From Chamaea fasciata (taxonomy: Eukaryota; Chordata; Aves; Passeriformes; Sylviidae), in the NCBI GenBank assembly GCA_029207755.1, contig JARCOQ010000003.1, positions 84,587,994 through 84,651,993 on the forward strand: 64,000 bases of DNA, read 5' to 3'. The translations under genes and the position numbers were made by a program. The notes beneath the pieces were generated by a model. It ran no database searches and was not told where the DNA came from. It was given only the letters and a program-made list of their open reading frames with translations. Shown piece after piece: positions 9,201 to 20,800 of the stretch; position 1 is the stretch's first letter, and each line of letters begins with the position of its first letter.

Positions 9201-11643
9201 TTGTTTTCACCCAATCCCAAAGTGCTGCTTCTGACTTGGAGAAACCAATTTGCTTATCACTGTATTTACATTTCTTTCTGAGAAAGATCAAATTCTCCAC
9301 TCATGTATGAAACTTAAGTAACAAGATTTCCCTCCCTCCTCAAAACATGAAACACTTTGTATTTAAATATTTTTAATTCAAATGGTGATCTGGAAAGGTT
9401 TAAGCATGTTTTGTCAGACCTTGGCGTGTTATGTCAAACCCATGTTCAACAGATTATATCAGTTACTTTTTCATTGTGTGGATCCTACGTTTGTGTTGAA
9501 TTTTGTCTCATACAGGTTAATTGTACCCAAACCTCTTCTCAAATCTTGTGCTCACTTTCCTAATATCTATGACCTTAGAGCTTGTTTTCTTGCAGCATTT
9601 TGTTCTGTCTTCATAAAAGCTTGTAGGTACAGCTGCTGATGGATTCCAGGTGAATAGTGGGAATAATTTGTTAATAATTTTACTTAAACATTATATGAGC
9701 TAATATGGGTGTGGGCTCAGACTCAGGCCACAGATAAAGTAGGTTTTCAGGAAGCCCAAACATTGCTGCATGTTTTCATTCTTGTTTTTTCCAGTGAGTA
9801 GCTACAGTTTTAAGTTAAGATTTGGGACTTTCTTTACCTAATTTTATCCATCTAGAATTCAAACTTAAAAGTTGTACTGCACACTAAGGTGTGCCTTACG
9901 AAGGAAAGTCCTTTTCACAAGCACTTCCAGAAGACAATTCGTTCATTTTCTCTTAGAGATTTCCTGCAACAGGGAGACTTACTCTCCAGAGGTGCCTGTT
10001 TTCCCCCAGCACTGCCTGTAGTTCAGGTGGTAGTCTAGACTGGAGACCCAGATTTTAAATAACTTGAGTGAAGTGCACTGAACCCTGTTCTGTAGTTACA
10101 CTATAAATGCACTACAATCACTTTCATTTACAAGGCAACTGGGTTTTCTCCCCAGAAAGAAAACAGCATAGAATCGTTAAGGTTGGGAAAAAAAAAAAAT
10201 CTGAGATCATTGAATCCAATCTTTGACCAAACACCACCATATCAACTAAACCATAGCACTAAGTGCCACATCTACTCATCTTTTGAACAATTCCAGGGAT
10301 GGTGATTCCATTACTTCCCTGGGCAGCCTATTCCAATGCTTAACCACTCTTTCAGGGAAGAAATTTTTCCTAATATCCAACCTGAACCTCCACTTGGTGC
10401 AACCTGAGGCTATTTCCCATTGTCCTGTCACTTGTTGCTTGAACAAGAAATTGACCCCACCCTTGCCACAGCCTCCTTTCAGGCAGTTGTAGAGAGCAAT
10501 AAGGCCTGTCCTGAGCCCTTGTTGCTCTGGAGTAAACAACCCCATTACCTCTAGCTGCTCCTCATAGGACTTACAGGTTCCAGACCCTTCACCAGCTTTG
10601 TTGCCTTTCTCATACAGCAGAAGGAATGAAAATCAGTACGTGTTTGATTTTATTTTCTCTCAGCCCTTTCCCCCAGTGCTTTTTACAAGCACTAATTTTC
10701 ACTCACAGCATCCTAGCAAAGGAGGTGCTAGTGAGCTTCAGCACCTTTGAGAAATTAAAATACAGGAAGTCTGAGGTACATACCTGAAGTGATAAAAAGG
10801 ACTGAGGAATTGCAGTTCCAGTTCTGTATTTGTAAAGTGGTTTTTCTTTCTCATTCAATAGATTTTTTTTTTACCCATTTCTTTCAAAGGTCTCAACATA
10901 ACTACTTGAGAATCACTCGAATTCTGAAAAGTCTTGGTGAACTTGGATATGAGAGTTTCAAATCTCCCCTGGTAAAATTTATTCTGCATGAAGCTCTTGT
11001 GGAAGATACCATTCCCAACATTAAGCAAAGTGCTCTAGAATATTTTGTGTATACTATTAGAGACCGAAGAGAAAGGAGGAAACTGCTGAGATTTGCCCAG
11101 CAGCATTATACACCCTCAGAGCATTTTATCTGGGGACCCCCAAGAAAACAGAAGTCAGAGGGAAGCAAAGCAAATAAAAAGCCAGCATCTCCAGTTTCTA
11201 TTCCCAGTAGTCATATTTCTAAGCATAAGAAACTGAAAGAGCCTAAGAATACATCGGCAAGTGGAAGCTCAGCTGGTAAAATAACTGAAGAAAGAAAGGT
11301 AGAATTCACAAAAAATGCAGAAGAAAATGATCTGGATGAACAAGAAGTGAACTCTGATGCTGTTGGGCAGAACAGCAGTGAAAAGAACAGTGACAGTGGT
11401 ACCATTCAGCTTTCAGAAGAAATTCATGATAATACAGACAGAAAGGAGGACGCTTCTCATTCCAAAAAGGATGATGAAAATCTGAACAATGACTCTGGAA
11501 ATCACCCAGGATTTATAGAGGAAGATTTATGTAATGCTGAGAATTCTTCAAATGATACGTCAGCAGATCTACAAGATAACCTTGATAAGGATGCACTTTT
11601 GGGGGGGTCGACTGCAAAAGCTAAGGATGAGCTCAAACCATGA
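2997..11643 (+). CDS. OGFRL1: Opioid growth factor receptor-like 1, seven coding exons
   Basis: The spliced coding sequence joins 2997-3251, 4662-4748, 5271-5352, 8385-8463, 8554-8620, 8761-8906 and 10890-11643. This is 1470 bases, or 489 residues plus stop; all junctions are GT-AG and keep frame. I recognise the vertebrate OGFRL1 protein, which as I recall is about 451 residues in human. Residues 1-97 are a variable Pro/Glu/Ala-rich head. Residues about 98-323, from RSFYAARDLYKY to FIWGPP, form the conserved OGFr domain shared with OGFR, the receptor for met-enkephalin. Residues 350-358 (KHKKLKEPK) are a basic, NLS-like patch, and the rest is an acidic Ser/Asp/Glu/Asn-rich tail that is probably disordered. 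No signal peptide or membrane span is visible. The molecular function of OGFRL1 is poorly known; opioid binding is inferred only from its paralogue. The gene looks intact. Confidence 0.97.
3252..4661 (+). other. OGFRL1 intron 1
   Basis: The intron is GT-AG and 1410 bases long. Its first 300 bases are part of the CpG island and contain a short GC-rich tandem repeat (about 3328-3395). The rest is ordinary AT-rich sequence with a pyrimidine tract before the acceptor. No other gene or mobile element is recognisable. Confidence 0.85.
4662..4748 (+). CDS. OGFRL1: OGFRL1 coding exon 2
   Basis: This exon encodes residues 86-114 and opens the conserved domain (RSFYAARDLYKYRHQYP). It is bounded by a CTAACTGTTTCAG acceptor and a GTAAGA donor, both phase 0. 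It is 87 bases, a multiple of three, so skipping it would keep frame but remove the start of the OGFr domain. Confidence 0.95.
5271..5352 (+). CDS. OGFRL1: OGFRL1 coding exon 3, tandem acceptor
   Basis: This exon encodes residues 115-141 plus the first base of the next codon. The acceptor reads TTTCTTTTAGCAG, a NAGNAG tandem site. Use of the first AG starts the exon at 5271 and adds a Gln after YP; use of the second starts it at 5274 and gives YPNFKD, the form I remember for the human protein. The donor is GTGAGT. The conserved stretch RFYKNKIPFKPD marks the frame. Confidence 0.93.
5770..7240 (-). repeat. Candidate ancient interspersed repeat in intron 3
   Basis: The block is unusually rich in AGG/GAA words for an intron. 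Near 7025-7110 it contains AATGTCAAAGGTAGCTGATA followed by a run resembling the antisense side of old LINE reverse-transcriptase sequence known from amniote genomes. The resemblance is from memory and very diverged. The boundaries are where the purine-rich texture starts and stops. It may instead be unique intronic sequence. Confidence 0.25.
7917..7964 (+). repeat. TGGA/TAGA compound microsatellite
   Basis: Six TGGA units are followed by five TAGA units and one more TGGA unit. It lies in intron 3 and is likely to vary in length. Confidence 0.95.
8385..8463 (+). CDS. OGFRL1: OGFRL1 coding exon 4
   Basis: The exon completes Gly142 and encodes VYIEEVLNKWKGDYEKLE and onward to IQ, ending with the first two bases of Trp168. 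It is preceded by TTTTTGTGCAG and followed by a GTTGGT donor. The frame continues exactly into exon 5 (IQWLFPLREQG). The following intron is only 90 bases. Confidence 0.95.
8554..8620 (+). CDS. OGFRL1: OGFRL1 coding exon 5
   Basis: This short exon encodes the end of Trp168 through Glu190 (LFPLREQGLNFYAKELTTYE region). The acceptor is TTCTTTTAACAG and the donor is GTAATA, phase 0. The next intron is 140 bases. Confidence 0.95.
8761..8906 (+). CDS. OGFRL1: OGFRL1 coding exon 6
   Basis: This exon encodes residues 191-238 plus two bases of Glu239. It covers the helical EFKKTKEAIRRFLLAYKMM segment and the FFGIKL and NWQERFQHLN motifs of the OGFr domain. The acceptor is GTCCATTAG and the donor is an optimal GTAAGT. 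Confidence 0.95.
8907..10889 (+). other. OGFRL1 intron 6
   Basis: The intron is 1983 bases, runs from GTAAGT to TTTCAAAG, and has a strong T-rich tract before the acceptor. It hosts an antisense CR1 tail (10167-10611) that ends about 280 bases before exon 7. No other gene is visible. Confidence 0.88.
10167..10611 (-). mobile_element. CR1 LINE 3' fragment in OGFRL1 intron 6
   Basis: Read on the minus strand, this is the 3' end of a CR1 non-LTR retrotransposon. The translated minus strand at 10276-10545 shows the C-terminus of the CR1 ORF2 reverse-transcriptase protein, with the recognisable NFFPERVVKHWNRLPREV motif. The plus strand shows the familiar antisense words CATAGAATCG, GGGATGGTGATTCC and CTGGGCAGCC. 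The element is 5'-truncated, as is normal for CR1, and not functional. It lies antisense to the host gene, which intronic LINE copies commonly do. Confidence 0.93.
10890..11643 (+). CDS. OGFRL1: OGFRL1 coding exon 7 (terminal)
   Basis: This exon encodes residues 239-489 and the stop TGA at 11641-11643. Its first third completes the conserved domain (SQHNYLRITRILKSLGELGY through FIWGPP at 318-323). The rest is a hydrophilic tail: a Lys-rich patch at 350-358, then Asp/Glu/Ser/Asn-rich sequence to the end (KAKDELKP). A run of seven G within codons 476-478 is a possible slippage site near the C-terminus. The frame is open throughout. Confidence 0.95.
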
Positions 11644-11961
11644 GTCTGAGATTTAAAAAAATCTTTGTTTCACTTTAAATGAAGCAAATTATTCATGGTT
11701 CTTCATTTAGGTTGAAATTTCCACCTAGTGTAAGTTCATGAGACTATGCTTGTTGCAAATGCATCAGATTAGGCTTCTGTTAGGTTAATGAATTTTGTTT
11801 TTTTTCAACCTCAGTTTATCAGCAGTCAGCCAGGTGCATCTCTTTAAAACAATTGTGCATATTGAAAGTTAAGAAATCCATTATCGTTTCCAGACAGATT
11901 GCACAGAAAAGCTTATCTACTTTTTAAAAATCATCCAGTATTAAAAAAAAAAAAAGTAACA

Positions 11962-11967
11962 AATAAA
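11962..11967 (+). promoter_or_regulatory. Poly(A) signal AATAAA, proximal
   Basis: This is the first canonical hexamer after the stop codon, 319 bases downstream. It follows an A-rich run that could also cause internal oligo-dT priming, so evidence from cDNA ends here would need care. Confidence 0.45.
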
Positions 11968-12219
11968 AAGCCTTGGAACATCAGAGTTCTTAGGTTTCCT
12001 TTGAGTTTACTTTGAGTTTTGTTTTCCATTGAGAAAATTACTAGAAATTATTTCAAAAACACAGTTTTTACCCTAGCGGTTGTTTTTTAGGAACTATGGT
12101 CGTGATTAATAGCAGTATTTGCACAGTATCTTTTATCTTAAATTAGTATCTTCGTTGGAGGCACTTAACAATCGATAGCATATATCATGTCCTGTACAAC
12201 TGGGCATCACTATACATTG

Positions 12220-12225
12220 AATAAA
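12220..12225 (+). promoter_or_regulatory. Poly(A) signal AATAAA, proximal
   Basis: A canonical hexamer lies in the context TTGAATAAAAGTTTG, with a TGTA motif (CCTGTACAAC) about 30 bases upstream, as is common in efficient cleavage sites. It is a good candidate end for a short-UTR OGFRL1 transcript. Confidence 0.55.
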
Positions 12226-14121
12226 AGTTTGAACTTAAAAGGAACTGTATCCACAGCTTTTAGATACAAGGGAAGTTGCACTTTAGACTTCTTTTAGTCC
12301 CTGTTAAATTTTCCCTTTTCTTGACTCATTTGTTACAGCTAATCTGGGGGGAGGATTCTCTTTGATCTCTCAAATTTGGTCTTAGTTTGAGAGCTCTCTG
12401 TTGATCAGCTGTAATAAGGTGACTCTCCCAGCTGGATTCAGTGCCTGGAAAGCCTCTGGATGGCTGAAAAGCAGTGTCTTCACCACAAAGCACTGCCTTA
12501 TCAGCAAAACTACCAGAGTCACCAGGTATCTCAAGTTGGGTCTTGAACTTTGGTGTTTCTTGGCCAGTTTTGGGTAGAATCTGCACAATGCACTCACCTG
12601 TTGCTGGTCTCAGAGAAAAGGCAGTCCTGATGCTTCTTTCCAGCTGTTTCCTCTCTTTGCTCTCTCTTGTAAGTCTCTCAGTTTTATGTTACTTTGATAA
12701 TCAGTGGAAACTTAAGGCAGGCTGGATCCCAACAAGTAGGAATTTCAGTATTAAGATCTTTCTCAGCTTCTACTGAAGAACTGTCTGCTCGTGCTGAGTA
12801 TCTTCTTCTGATTTTCTGCTGTTCAAGTCAAATGATAGTACCTGGCAAGTTAGTTGTGCAGAATGTGAATTAAAAAATAATGCAGGTACAATTCACACTT
12901 CCTACAGTCCTAAAATACTCTGAAACTTCTGTATGGATTTTCTGTTTAAAAGTGTACATATTATCCACTGCCTTTAGTGTATTTCTGATTAAATGTTATG
13001 AGGCAAAAGGCTGACTACAGTTTGAGTGTCAAAACTCTACAGGACTTTATTCAAGTCTTTTAACTCTAAATGATGGAGTTTTCGGGGGTTTCAGAGCATA
13101 ATGTCTTATGTTCTGTTTTGCTAATGCCCATCACAGCAATGCATCATCCATTTTTTTCTCCTGGGATCAAATAGAATGGCACTTAGGGATCTTGGTACCT
13201 ATGGAAAAAGATTAGGCTCTTTCCATCCTAAAGACGCAGAGAAGAAGGAAGATGTATTTCTCCTTTTGTGCTGACTTGTGAGGAAAGGAACTTATATACA
13301 TGGATTTTTTTTTCTTTTAAGGGTAACCTGGACCGTTCAAGCAGGCATTAAGGCTGTCTGAGCAGAAATGCCCCAAAGATTTCCAGCCACCACCTTTTTA
13401 AAGCCAGAAAGACCCTGAGAAGCCTTTCCTAATTCCCTGGACATGAACTGAGATTACCTTGTTCATGTTTGCCTCTGACCTTCAGAACAGAAGGAGAAGG
13501 AAGTGCTGTGATAAAACTGGTCTGTGTAGTTAAGGACCCTGCCCCTCCACAGATGCAAAGGAAGGGCACTTCATTTACTGCCTGTGACTTTTTCAGTCTT
13601 GAGTGCCTAACTGTGCAAACTTCATAGAGTTGTTCTTACATAGTTATTTTTTGAGTACCATAGGGAAAAATGATACCCTGTGTATGGGGAACATAACTGT
13701 AGCATAAGAAGCTATACAGAGCCTTCAATTTATGAACTTTAGTATTAATGTTAAACACTTTCCAGAAAATGCAGAGTATTGAAGGGAAATGAGGGATGCT
13801 GGAGGTGTTACTGTATTTATAGTGTAATTTGATTGAACATCAATGACCTCAGGAGATCTTTTATCTACTGAACAAAAAAAGAAATCTTGCTCTGATTTTA
13901 AACAGAGTTCTTGGGATGTGCATCCAGAAAATTACTCTGCAGTATTCCATTATCATGACACATCTCTCACTTAAACATGCTTACTGGATCGATGTTCATA
14001 ATTAAGTACTTAAGATACTTTTAATCTGACAGAGCTGTCTGCATTCAGGGGCCAAGGTATCTGAAAATATTGTCAAGAATTTTGGTACTTAAACCTGTAT
14101 TAACTCTGCAGTTTTGTTGTG

Positions 14122-14157
14122 TTTTTTTTTTTTGTTTTTTTTTTTTTTTTTTTTTTT
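14122..14157 (+). repeat. Poly(T) tract T12-G-T23
   Basis: An almost uninterrupted T run lies within the presumed 3' UTR. If this is transcribed, the RNA carries a long U tract. It could be the remnant of a poly(A) tail inserted in antisense orientation, but no retroposed sequence is recognisable beside it. Confidence 0.9.
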
Positions 14158-15549
14158 AATCTGCAGCTCAGTATATTTCTCTCAGTTTTCATAGAAGAGT
14201 AGTGGCATATCAATTGCCTACAAAGAGCTATGGGGTCTATGTAGGTGAGGATTTTTCTGTCAGGTGGGCTCCTGCACTCTCTAATCTTTGTTTTACAGCT
14301 TTATCAACAGAATTACTCCCATGGGACACTTCAGCTTTAACTAACAAATTCTGCTCGATGTAAAATACGACAGTGTATCCTTCTCTTCATAGAGGAATTG
14401 TTTCTTCTGATTTTGCAAGTACTGAAAAGAAGGATTTATTGCAGGGCAATCATGCAGCATATAGCGTCCCATTGAGATTTGCAAGGATCAAGTGGGTGCA
14501 CTGTATGCACTGTTACAGAATCATGGCCTTAGCAACCAGAAGCACCCTGTGCTTGAAGTTTTTAAGTATTGGTTTTCAGGTTTACAGTATATATACAGTA
14601 TATATATGTGTTTTGAAATGATTGTATCCTCATAGATGCCAGTACATAGTCGTTAAACCATTACTTCAGGAACTGAGGGTATGCAAAGAAAGTCAAGTTA
14701 TTTGCTTACTGTAAAATTTCATTTTATCTTGCTATATGCTTAAGTATTCAGGGATTTCTGTGTACTTATCACAATAGTGAATTTTGGCCCAGTGTTGGAC
14801 TAGAATCTGAACTGTTCATATATTAATTGAATAGAACCTTCCATATGAAGGTTCTTTCCAAGTAAGTACATCTGAGCAGCCTCTGGTACTGTTAGGTGGG
14901 AGCAGTGTGTATGTGCACGTATCTGTGAATTTGATTTAAGGATCTTATGGTGAGGGGATATGAATGTGCTTGGAACAATGTTACTGAGTACACAGATGAG
15001 TACACACAAGGCAGTCATACAAATCATGCAAAAATGCAGCACTTTAAGGTTAGTTACAGCTCTGCCCCACTAAGCCAGACATAAGTGTGCCTCGGTACCT
15101 GATACTGTGTTGGTGTAGAAGGCTTGGGTACATGAGGTGTGCAGAACAGACCATTCAGAGCAGAAGAGTAGTTACATATAGAGGAGGTCTGAGGTCTTTG
15201 TGTTCATGTTACTCAAATAAAATCCTGAAGGATGCTAAAAATAAGTGCAATAATCCTTTGAGAGCTGTTCCCTGGCTTGGTTCAGCTCCTCAGTTTCCTG
15301 CTCTAAGATTGCAGCACTCTAATGTGTTAGGTGTTTGTATAATCATTGTTAATATTTCATGTAACCTAGTGTAAGCCTCCCTGAACTATTCCAGGACAGT
15401 TCTAATAATCTGCAGTTGCATATATCTGTACTATAAACAGAAGGTTTACAGACCTTAGAAGCTTTGTACAATGTTGGTGGATGATCCAATGAGGTAAGAC
15501 GAGTGACATTTACTGGATTTAAATGGAAAACCACTCTTGTTTGTTTTTA

Positions 15550-15555
15550 AATAAA
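15550..15555 (+). promoter_or_regulatory. Poly(A) signal AATAAA, internal
   Basis: A canonical hexamer lies in an A/T-rich setting. A second one follows at 15770-15775 and an earlier one lies at 15216-15221. Any of these could define intermediate UTR lengths. Confidence 0.35.
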
Positions 15556-17816
15556 ATTTATGTCTATCTGTTTAATTGAGAGGTTATTTTACACCTTTCT
15601 TCTTCCCACTGTTGTGATGGTACTGATCACAGTTTATAGTTACATATGTTTAAGTGAAAATGTAATTTTTTTACATCACAATTTTGCAGAAAACATATCA
15701 TATTGAATTTCCTTGACAAAAACTGTATTTATTAATAAGATGCAAGTGTGTGAAGCAAGTTTTGCCATTAATAAAGGTATGACAATATCATGCTGATGAT
15801 GTATGTTGTCCTGAGAATTGCCAGTGGGAATCAGAACCAACGATGTTTCTAGCCTTGTGTCCTGCCTGCAGCAGTGGCCAGCAAAAGATGCTGTGAAACA
15901 AAAAAATTATACAGTGACCCCATTTTTCTCCAGGAATTTTTTGGTTTTGAACTCATGGTTTCTTTTAGCCTCTACAATCCCTTACAGCTGTGAGTTCCAT
16001 GTTTTAATAATGATTTTTTGTAGAGAAGGTGATCTCTTACTTGTCTCAGATCTGTTTATTCAAGAATTGCTACTGCATTAGAACACAGTACTAAAAGTAC
16101 TGTAAGATCATGAGTAACCCACCTCAAATCAGTTCTTGAATGCCATGGGAGATTCTAATGACAAAACACCTGTTTAGGTAGAAAATGTCCCATATTTCTT
16201 CTGGTTATAGGCAGAAGATGTCTGCTTAGGCAGAAACTTGTACTAAGTTGATGACAATGCTTCCTTACTTTTTCATTCTGAATACATTTTCGTACATAAA
16301 CCTTTTGGTGGACAAGTGTTAAAAGTGTACATTAAGTGTTAAAAGTCAGATTCCAACTGCAGAACAGGGTTGATTTACTTTTTTCTTACCAGTGTAAAAG
16401 CAAAATCAGTCAAATGGAAAAACTATTTCTAGCCCATATATGAGTGAGGCACCTCTGGATTTGGAGCAATCGTCATCAATGAATCTATCTTTGTGATCAT
16501 ATAGAAGATGGAAATACTGTCTGGGGTTTGCTGAGAACCATACTCATCATTCTACATTTTGGTAATTTGTTTTGATACTGTTCACAATTCCAAATGTAAT
16601 TGGAGTAACTGGTCAAAGGGTATTTTTTTATGGCTGTCAGAGTCTGAAAATGAGGGATGGGCCAAAAAAGGCCTAAGCATATATAGTGCCCCTCAATTCA
16701 CATTACGGTCAACACCATAGATTCACTATTTACAGGTATTTAGATGCAGTTCTCCAAGGGGAGTGCACATCGTGTCTCTGTAATATGTTTGTGCTTGGTG
16801 TTGGCTATGAACTGTTTCTTTTCCTGAAAGCTGTGATCTCTTTTCAGCCCTTGTTCTTAAGTACACTTAGTTAAGACCTTTGGTGAAAGCAAGAATTTGA
16901 TTTAAATGATAGGTTTATTACATGCTGTACATAATGGACTCCTAAAATGTAGTTCAAAAGCTATAGAGATCAATGCAATGGAGACCTCGTCTAGCTTTAC
17001 ACTTGTAATCACTTCTACATTTATTTTCAAAAGCATTATGCTGTTTGCTATGAGATTTTTAAAAAGTGAGAATTGGCAAATCGTTCCGAAAGAAGCATCT
17101 TCTTAGAAATGTGGTTCTTTAATCCTACCACGCTTACAAGTTCAGTGGTGTATCCATGAACTAAAGTTTATTGTGAAATACCAAATGTATTTACTACTAT
17201 GGCTAACCATGTGAAAATTATTGTTTTGCAGTAAAAAAGGTTATGGCACTTATATTTTTGAGATCTGCTGAAGCATGTTTGTTAATTATTAGTTGCCCTT
17301 TTTTTCTGTGTTTTAGCGTATTCCACGGTTGTTTGCCCTTTATGCAGTTTGATTTTGGCAACAGATGATTAAATGTAGTTTTGCACTGATGACTTCATTG
17401 TTCAAATGTATTCTAAGAAAAAAAGTGCAGTAAAAAGAAAAAAACCCCGAAGCCCAACAATTTTTACTTGCATAATGGAACAGCTCTATGTCAGTTTTTA
17501 TGAACGGTCCTGCTCTCTTCTCTGTATTCCTTTGCAGTGTTTAATTACAGAATGCCATGCATGTTTGGTAGTACCAATACCATATGTATGTGGTAGGAGT
17601 GGTAACCAGTTTCTGGATTTGTAATGCACTGTAAAGAGATATTTTATAATTCTGTATCTGTATGGCAGTGTTATGCCAAAAAAAAAATTGTATAAACATA
17701 AAAAGCAATAGTTTATGTTGCTTCTTGCTATATTTTAAATTGTTTGTAAAATGAAGTACTTGGATTTTCTTTCAGGTAAATATATTTTTAATAACAGCAG
17801 CCAAAAACTCTGAACT

Positions 17817-17822
17817 AATAAA
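17817..17822 (+). promoter_or_regulatory. Poly(A) signal AATAAA, distal
   Basis: This hexamer (CTAATAAAGC) follows a stretch with strong 3' UTR texture: T-rich, with repeated TGTA words. A Pumilio-type TGTAAATA element lies just beyond at 17921-17928. If that element belongs to the UTR, the true end would be later, with the next hexamer at 18301-18306. Confidence 0.5.
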
Positions 17823-20800
17823 GCTTCTTCATTTAGCAATATTGTTTTAGCAACATGTACAAATATTGTGTAGCTCTAATAATGTGCAATTGCTGTTTGG
17901 CGCTTGTTTGTATAGTCTTCTGTAAATATATTAACTCTTAAAAATAGGGAATTAAAGGCTCTGGTCCTCCCTTTTGTGTTGTCAGTGACAAAATGACCAT
18001 GGATAGTAGAGGAATGAGGGAAGGCCCAGAATCAGCTTTTCTAAAAAGTCCACAGTTGGTTTTTTAATTTAAGAAAAATGTATACTATGAAAACACTGTG
18101 AACATTAAAGAGTAAAATATCTGCTATGATCATGCAGGCATAAACCATCTGGAGCAGTGTCAAAACCGGCACTGCTGCTTAAATGTAGCAGGGAAACATT
18201 TAACCTGCTGGTTTAATTTATCCTGTGCAGAAGCTGTAGTATTGGATGGCTTCAGTTCTGGTTTTGTAGTAAGCTGTTATTCATGTGGTGTGACTAGATG
18301 AATAAAGCTCTGTAAAGGGCCCAGCAGATTTGGAAAGGGTTTCCTGGTTTTACATGTTTCTTCTTAAAGAAGAGAAACAGGTTCTCACACTGAAGGAGGA
18401 CTTCCCATGTGGTCCATGTCTCAAATCAAGCTTGGTGTTATGAGGGCTCTATTAGCCTGCTTCTGTGTTGTCAGGTCACCCAGGGATGGCATTGGTCTGT
18501 CAGTGTGTTAGTCTCCCCTGAAAGCTCAGTTACAGCTCCCTGGGGCAACTGCTGGGGCTCATCTGCCCCTTGGCAAAGACTGTCAGGCAGTCACCCTCCT
18601 CTGCCCTGGAAGCATAAGCTGCACCAAAAAAGCCAGGGCCTCTGTGGAAACACTGATGTTGAGGGCTGAAGCACCCGCAACTCCAGACTTGGAGCATGTC
18701 TGCAGTAAAAATACTGCTCTTGTGTGAGCACAGACCCTCATGTGTCCCAGAGCCACTTGTGAAGTTTTATTGGTGCTCATTCCAAGAGTAAGAGCCTGAA
18801 CTGATACCCAAATTTTGCTGGCCTTTAGTTAAATTAAGACTGACCAGCTTCTGGAGGAGGTGTAACAAGGGGCTGATGAGCACAGCACCCTGTGCCTTGC
18901 CCACTGGCCCAAGGACAGGCACCTGCATGGAGCACAGTGACAGCCTGTCACACCTGGGCCTTCAGGTGGGAGGGGACCTGTCTGCTCTGTCCCTCCCACC
19001 TCTATCTCTCAGGGAATCCATTCACCTACTTTGCTTTATTTTGGAGGGTAAAATCTAGGAATTTCCAGCTGCTGAAGTGATGGTGACACACAGAGCTCAC
19101 TGCTGCACTGGAGGGGAGAGCACATGAGAAAGAACCAAAGTGGCAGCACTTGTGTTTGTGCAAGGCGAGCTGGGAAGCAGTTTTGGTATGCACAGAGCGG
19201 TGGTGGAGACAGCCAAAATAAATGGCAACTACCTCTGTGGTTTAGGGAGCTAAACCACAAAGTTTTGTTTTGAACTTGTTCCACTGAAATATTTTTCTAA
19301 CAGAGCTGTGCCGTAAAACTGGGATGAGTAGGTTTTATTTTGATACATGCAGGTGATCTTGAGAAAGGTCTAAAACATCTATAAAGGGCACATTGATTGC
19401 AGAAGTGTGATTTAGCTAACCAAACCTGGGAATAGTCTTCTTAAAATTACATTTTAATTGATTTATTTTGCTTTGTTTGCCAGGGATGTGTAATAAACTG
19501 GAAGAAAAAATATTAAATATCTTCATTCCCTGGGGTTAATCAGGCTAAGTATTATCTGTGCAAAGTTAAATCAGTAAGTATGACTGGAGAGTCTCTACAG
19601 TTTAAAAATAATCCTCCAAAGAAGCAGTAAAAGTATCTACCAAAGTGTTTTGCAACTAAATAAAGACACGTAATGGCATTCCTTTTTGGATGTTAGATTC
19701 ACATATCTTCAGAGTTGCATTACTTTGTAGGCAAAACTTTAGTATGACTTTGACTCATTTGTACCTATAAAGGAACTGGAGCTTCAGCTTCATGAAGCCT
19801 GTTCTTTAAAACGCGTCTCTCTTCAGTGGGGGCAGGAAGATTGCATGTTTAGAAGCACTGGTGTGCCCTGCTTTGTCTGCACCGTAGAAGGCTGTCACTC
19901 CTGGCTGGCACAGGCAGCCAGTCCAGTAGAATCTGGGGCCAGGGTCATAACATGGCCCTGCTCCCACCTCTCTAAAGGTGCTGTAATCCAACACACTTCA
20001 TTGCCCCAAAATAAGATGAGCCGAAGATTTGATATTCTCAGAGCTGGTTTGGGATTTGGTCAGGATCCAGGGCTGGGGTGGGGATTGTCCTGCCTCCCCC
20101 CTGGGGTCTGATTCCTGAAGGCTGTTTTGTGCCCCATGAGTTTATTGACCTGTCCAAGAGCCATAACTTGCAGCAATTAATGGCAGCTCAGATCTTTCCT
20201 TATGTTTAATCGTGGACTGCAGTTTATGGGGTAAGATTAAAAAGAAAACTATTTTTCACTATGAAAAGCCAATTTAAGAAGGTTTAATTAGGCCCAAGTA
20301 TTTACCTTGTCTGATAAACTCACAGGATGTTTTTAAAATATTTTTTATATTGTATATGCAATGCATGTGACATTTTTGCAGGAAATATTCTATAGACATT
20401 GTAATTTCTAGTCTTACTGAATGTGGGGAGAGTGCTTAAAATTCAACTGGCTCTTTCTATTTTTATTTAATGTATAAATCAGACATAATTCATGCATAGT
20501 TCCTTTTAGGTTTAGACATTTATTGAGCACTATGTTATAAACACTTTGTGACAGCTGTTTCAAATTTCAGAATAGAAAAAAAAAAAACTCATATTTTCAC
20601 TTCTCCAATTTCCTCTGAAAGCTTACATAAGGAAGCCTCAAATTCTCAGCATCCAAACTGGCAGCTGAAATTAGAGCCTTGAATTACTTCTGAGAACTAG
20701 GATTTGGGAGCTTTAGTCCTACATGGGACCCTCAGTCCATTGTAGGCAGATCTGCAGTACTTAGCTAACTGAAAATGCAGAATTTTAGTAGTATTGTTTG

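Larger units (their letters stand above)
11644..17850 (+). other. Probable long 3' UTR of OGFRL1
   Basis: About 6.2 kb of AT-rich sequence follows the stop with no recognisable gene or young mobile element. It carries repeated AATAAA signals (11962, 12220, 15216, 15550, 15770, 17817) and T-rich and TGTA-rich motifs typical of vertebrate 3' UTRs. From memory, human OGFRL1 also has a multi-kilobase 3' UTR. Where transcripts end is inferred: a short form could stop near 12.25 kb and the longest near 17.85 kb or, using the AATAAA at 18301, near 18.33 kb. Small open frames within it look like chance. Confidence 0.55.

Noticed and set aside
8907..10166. Open frame near 9086-9310 in intron 6 as an extra OGFRL1 exon
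   Set aside because: Exon 6 joins exon 7 in frame and reproduces the conserved LNESQHNYLRI sequence; an extra exon here would interrupt the domain.
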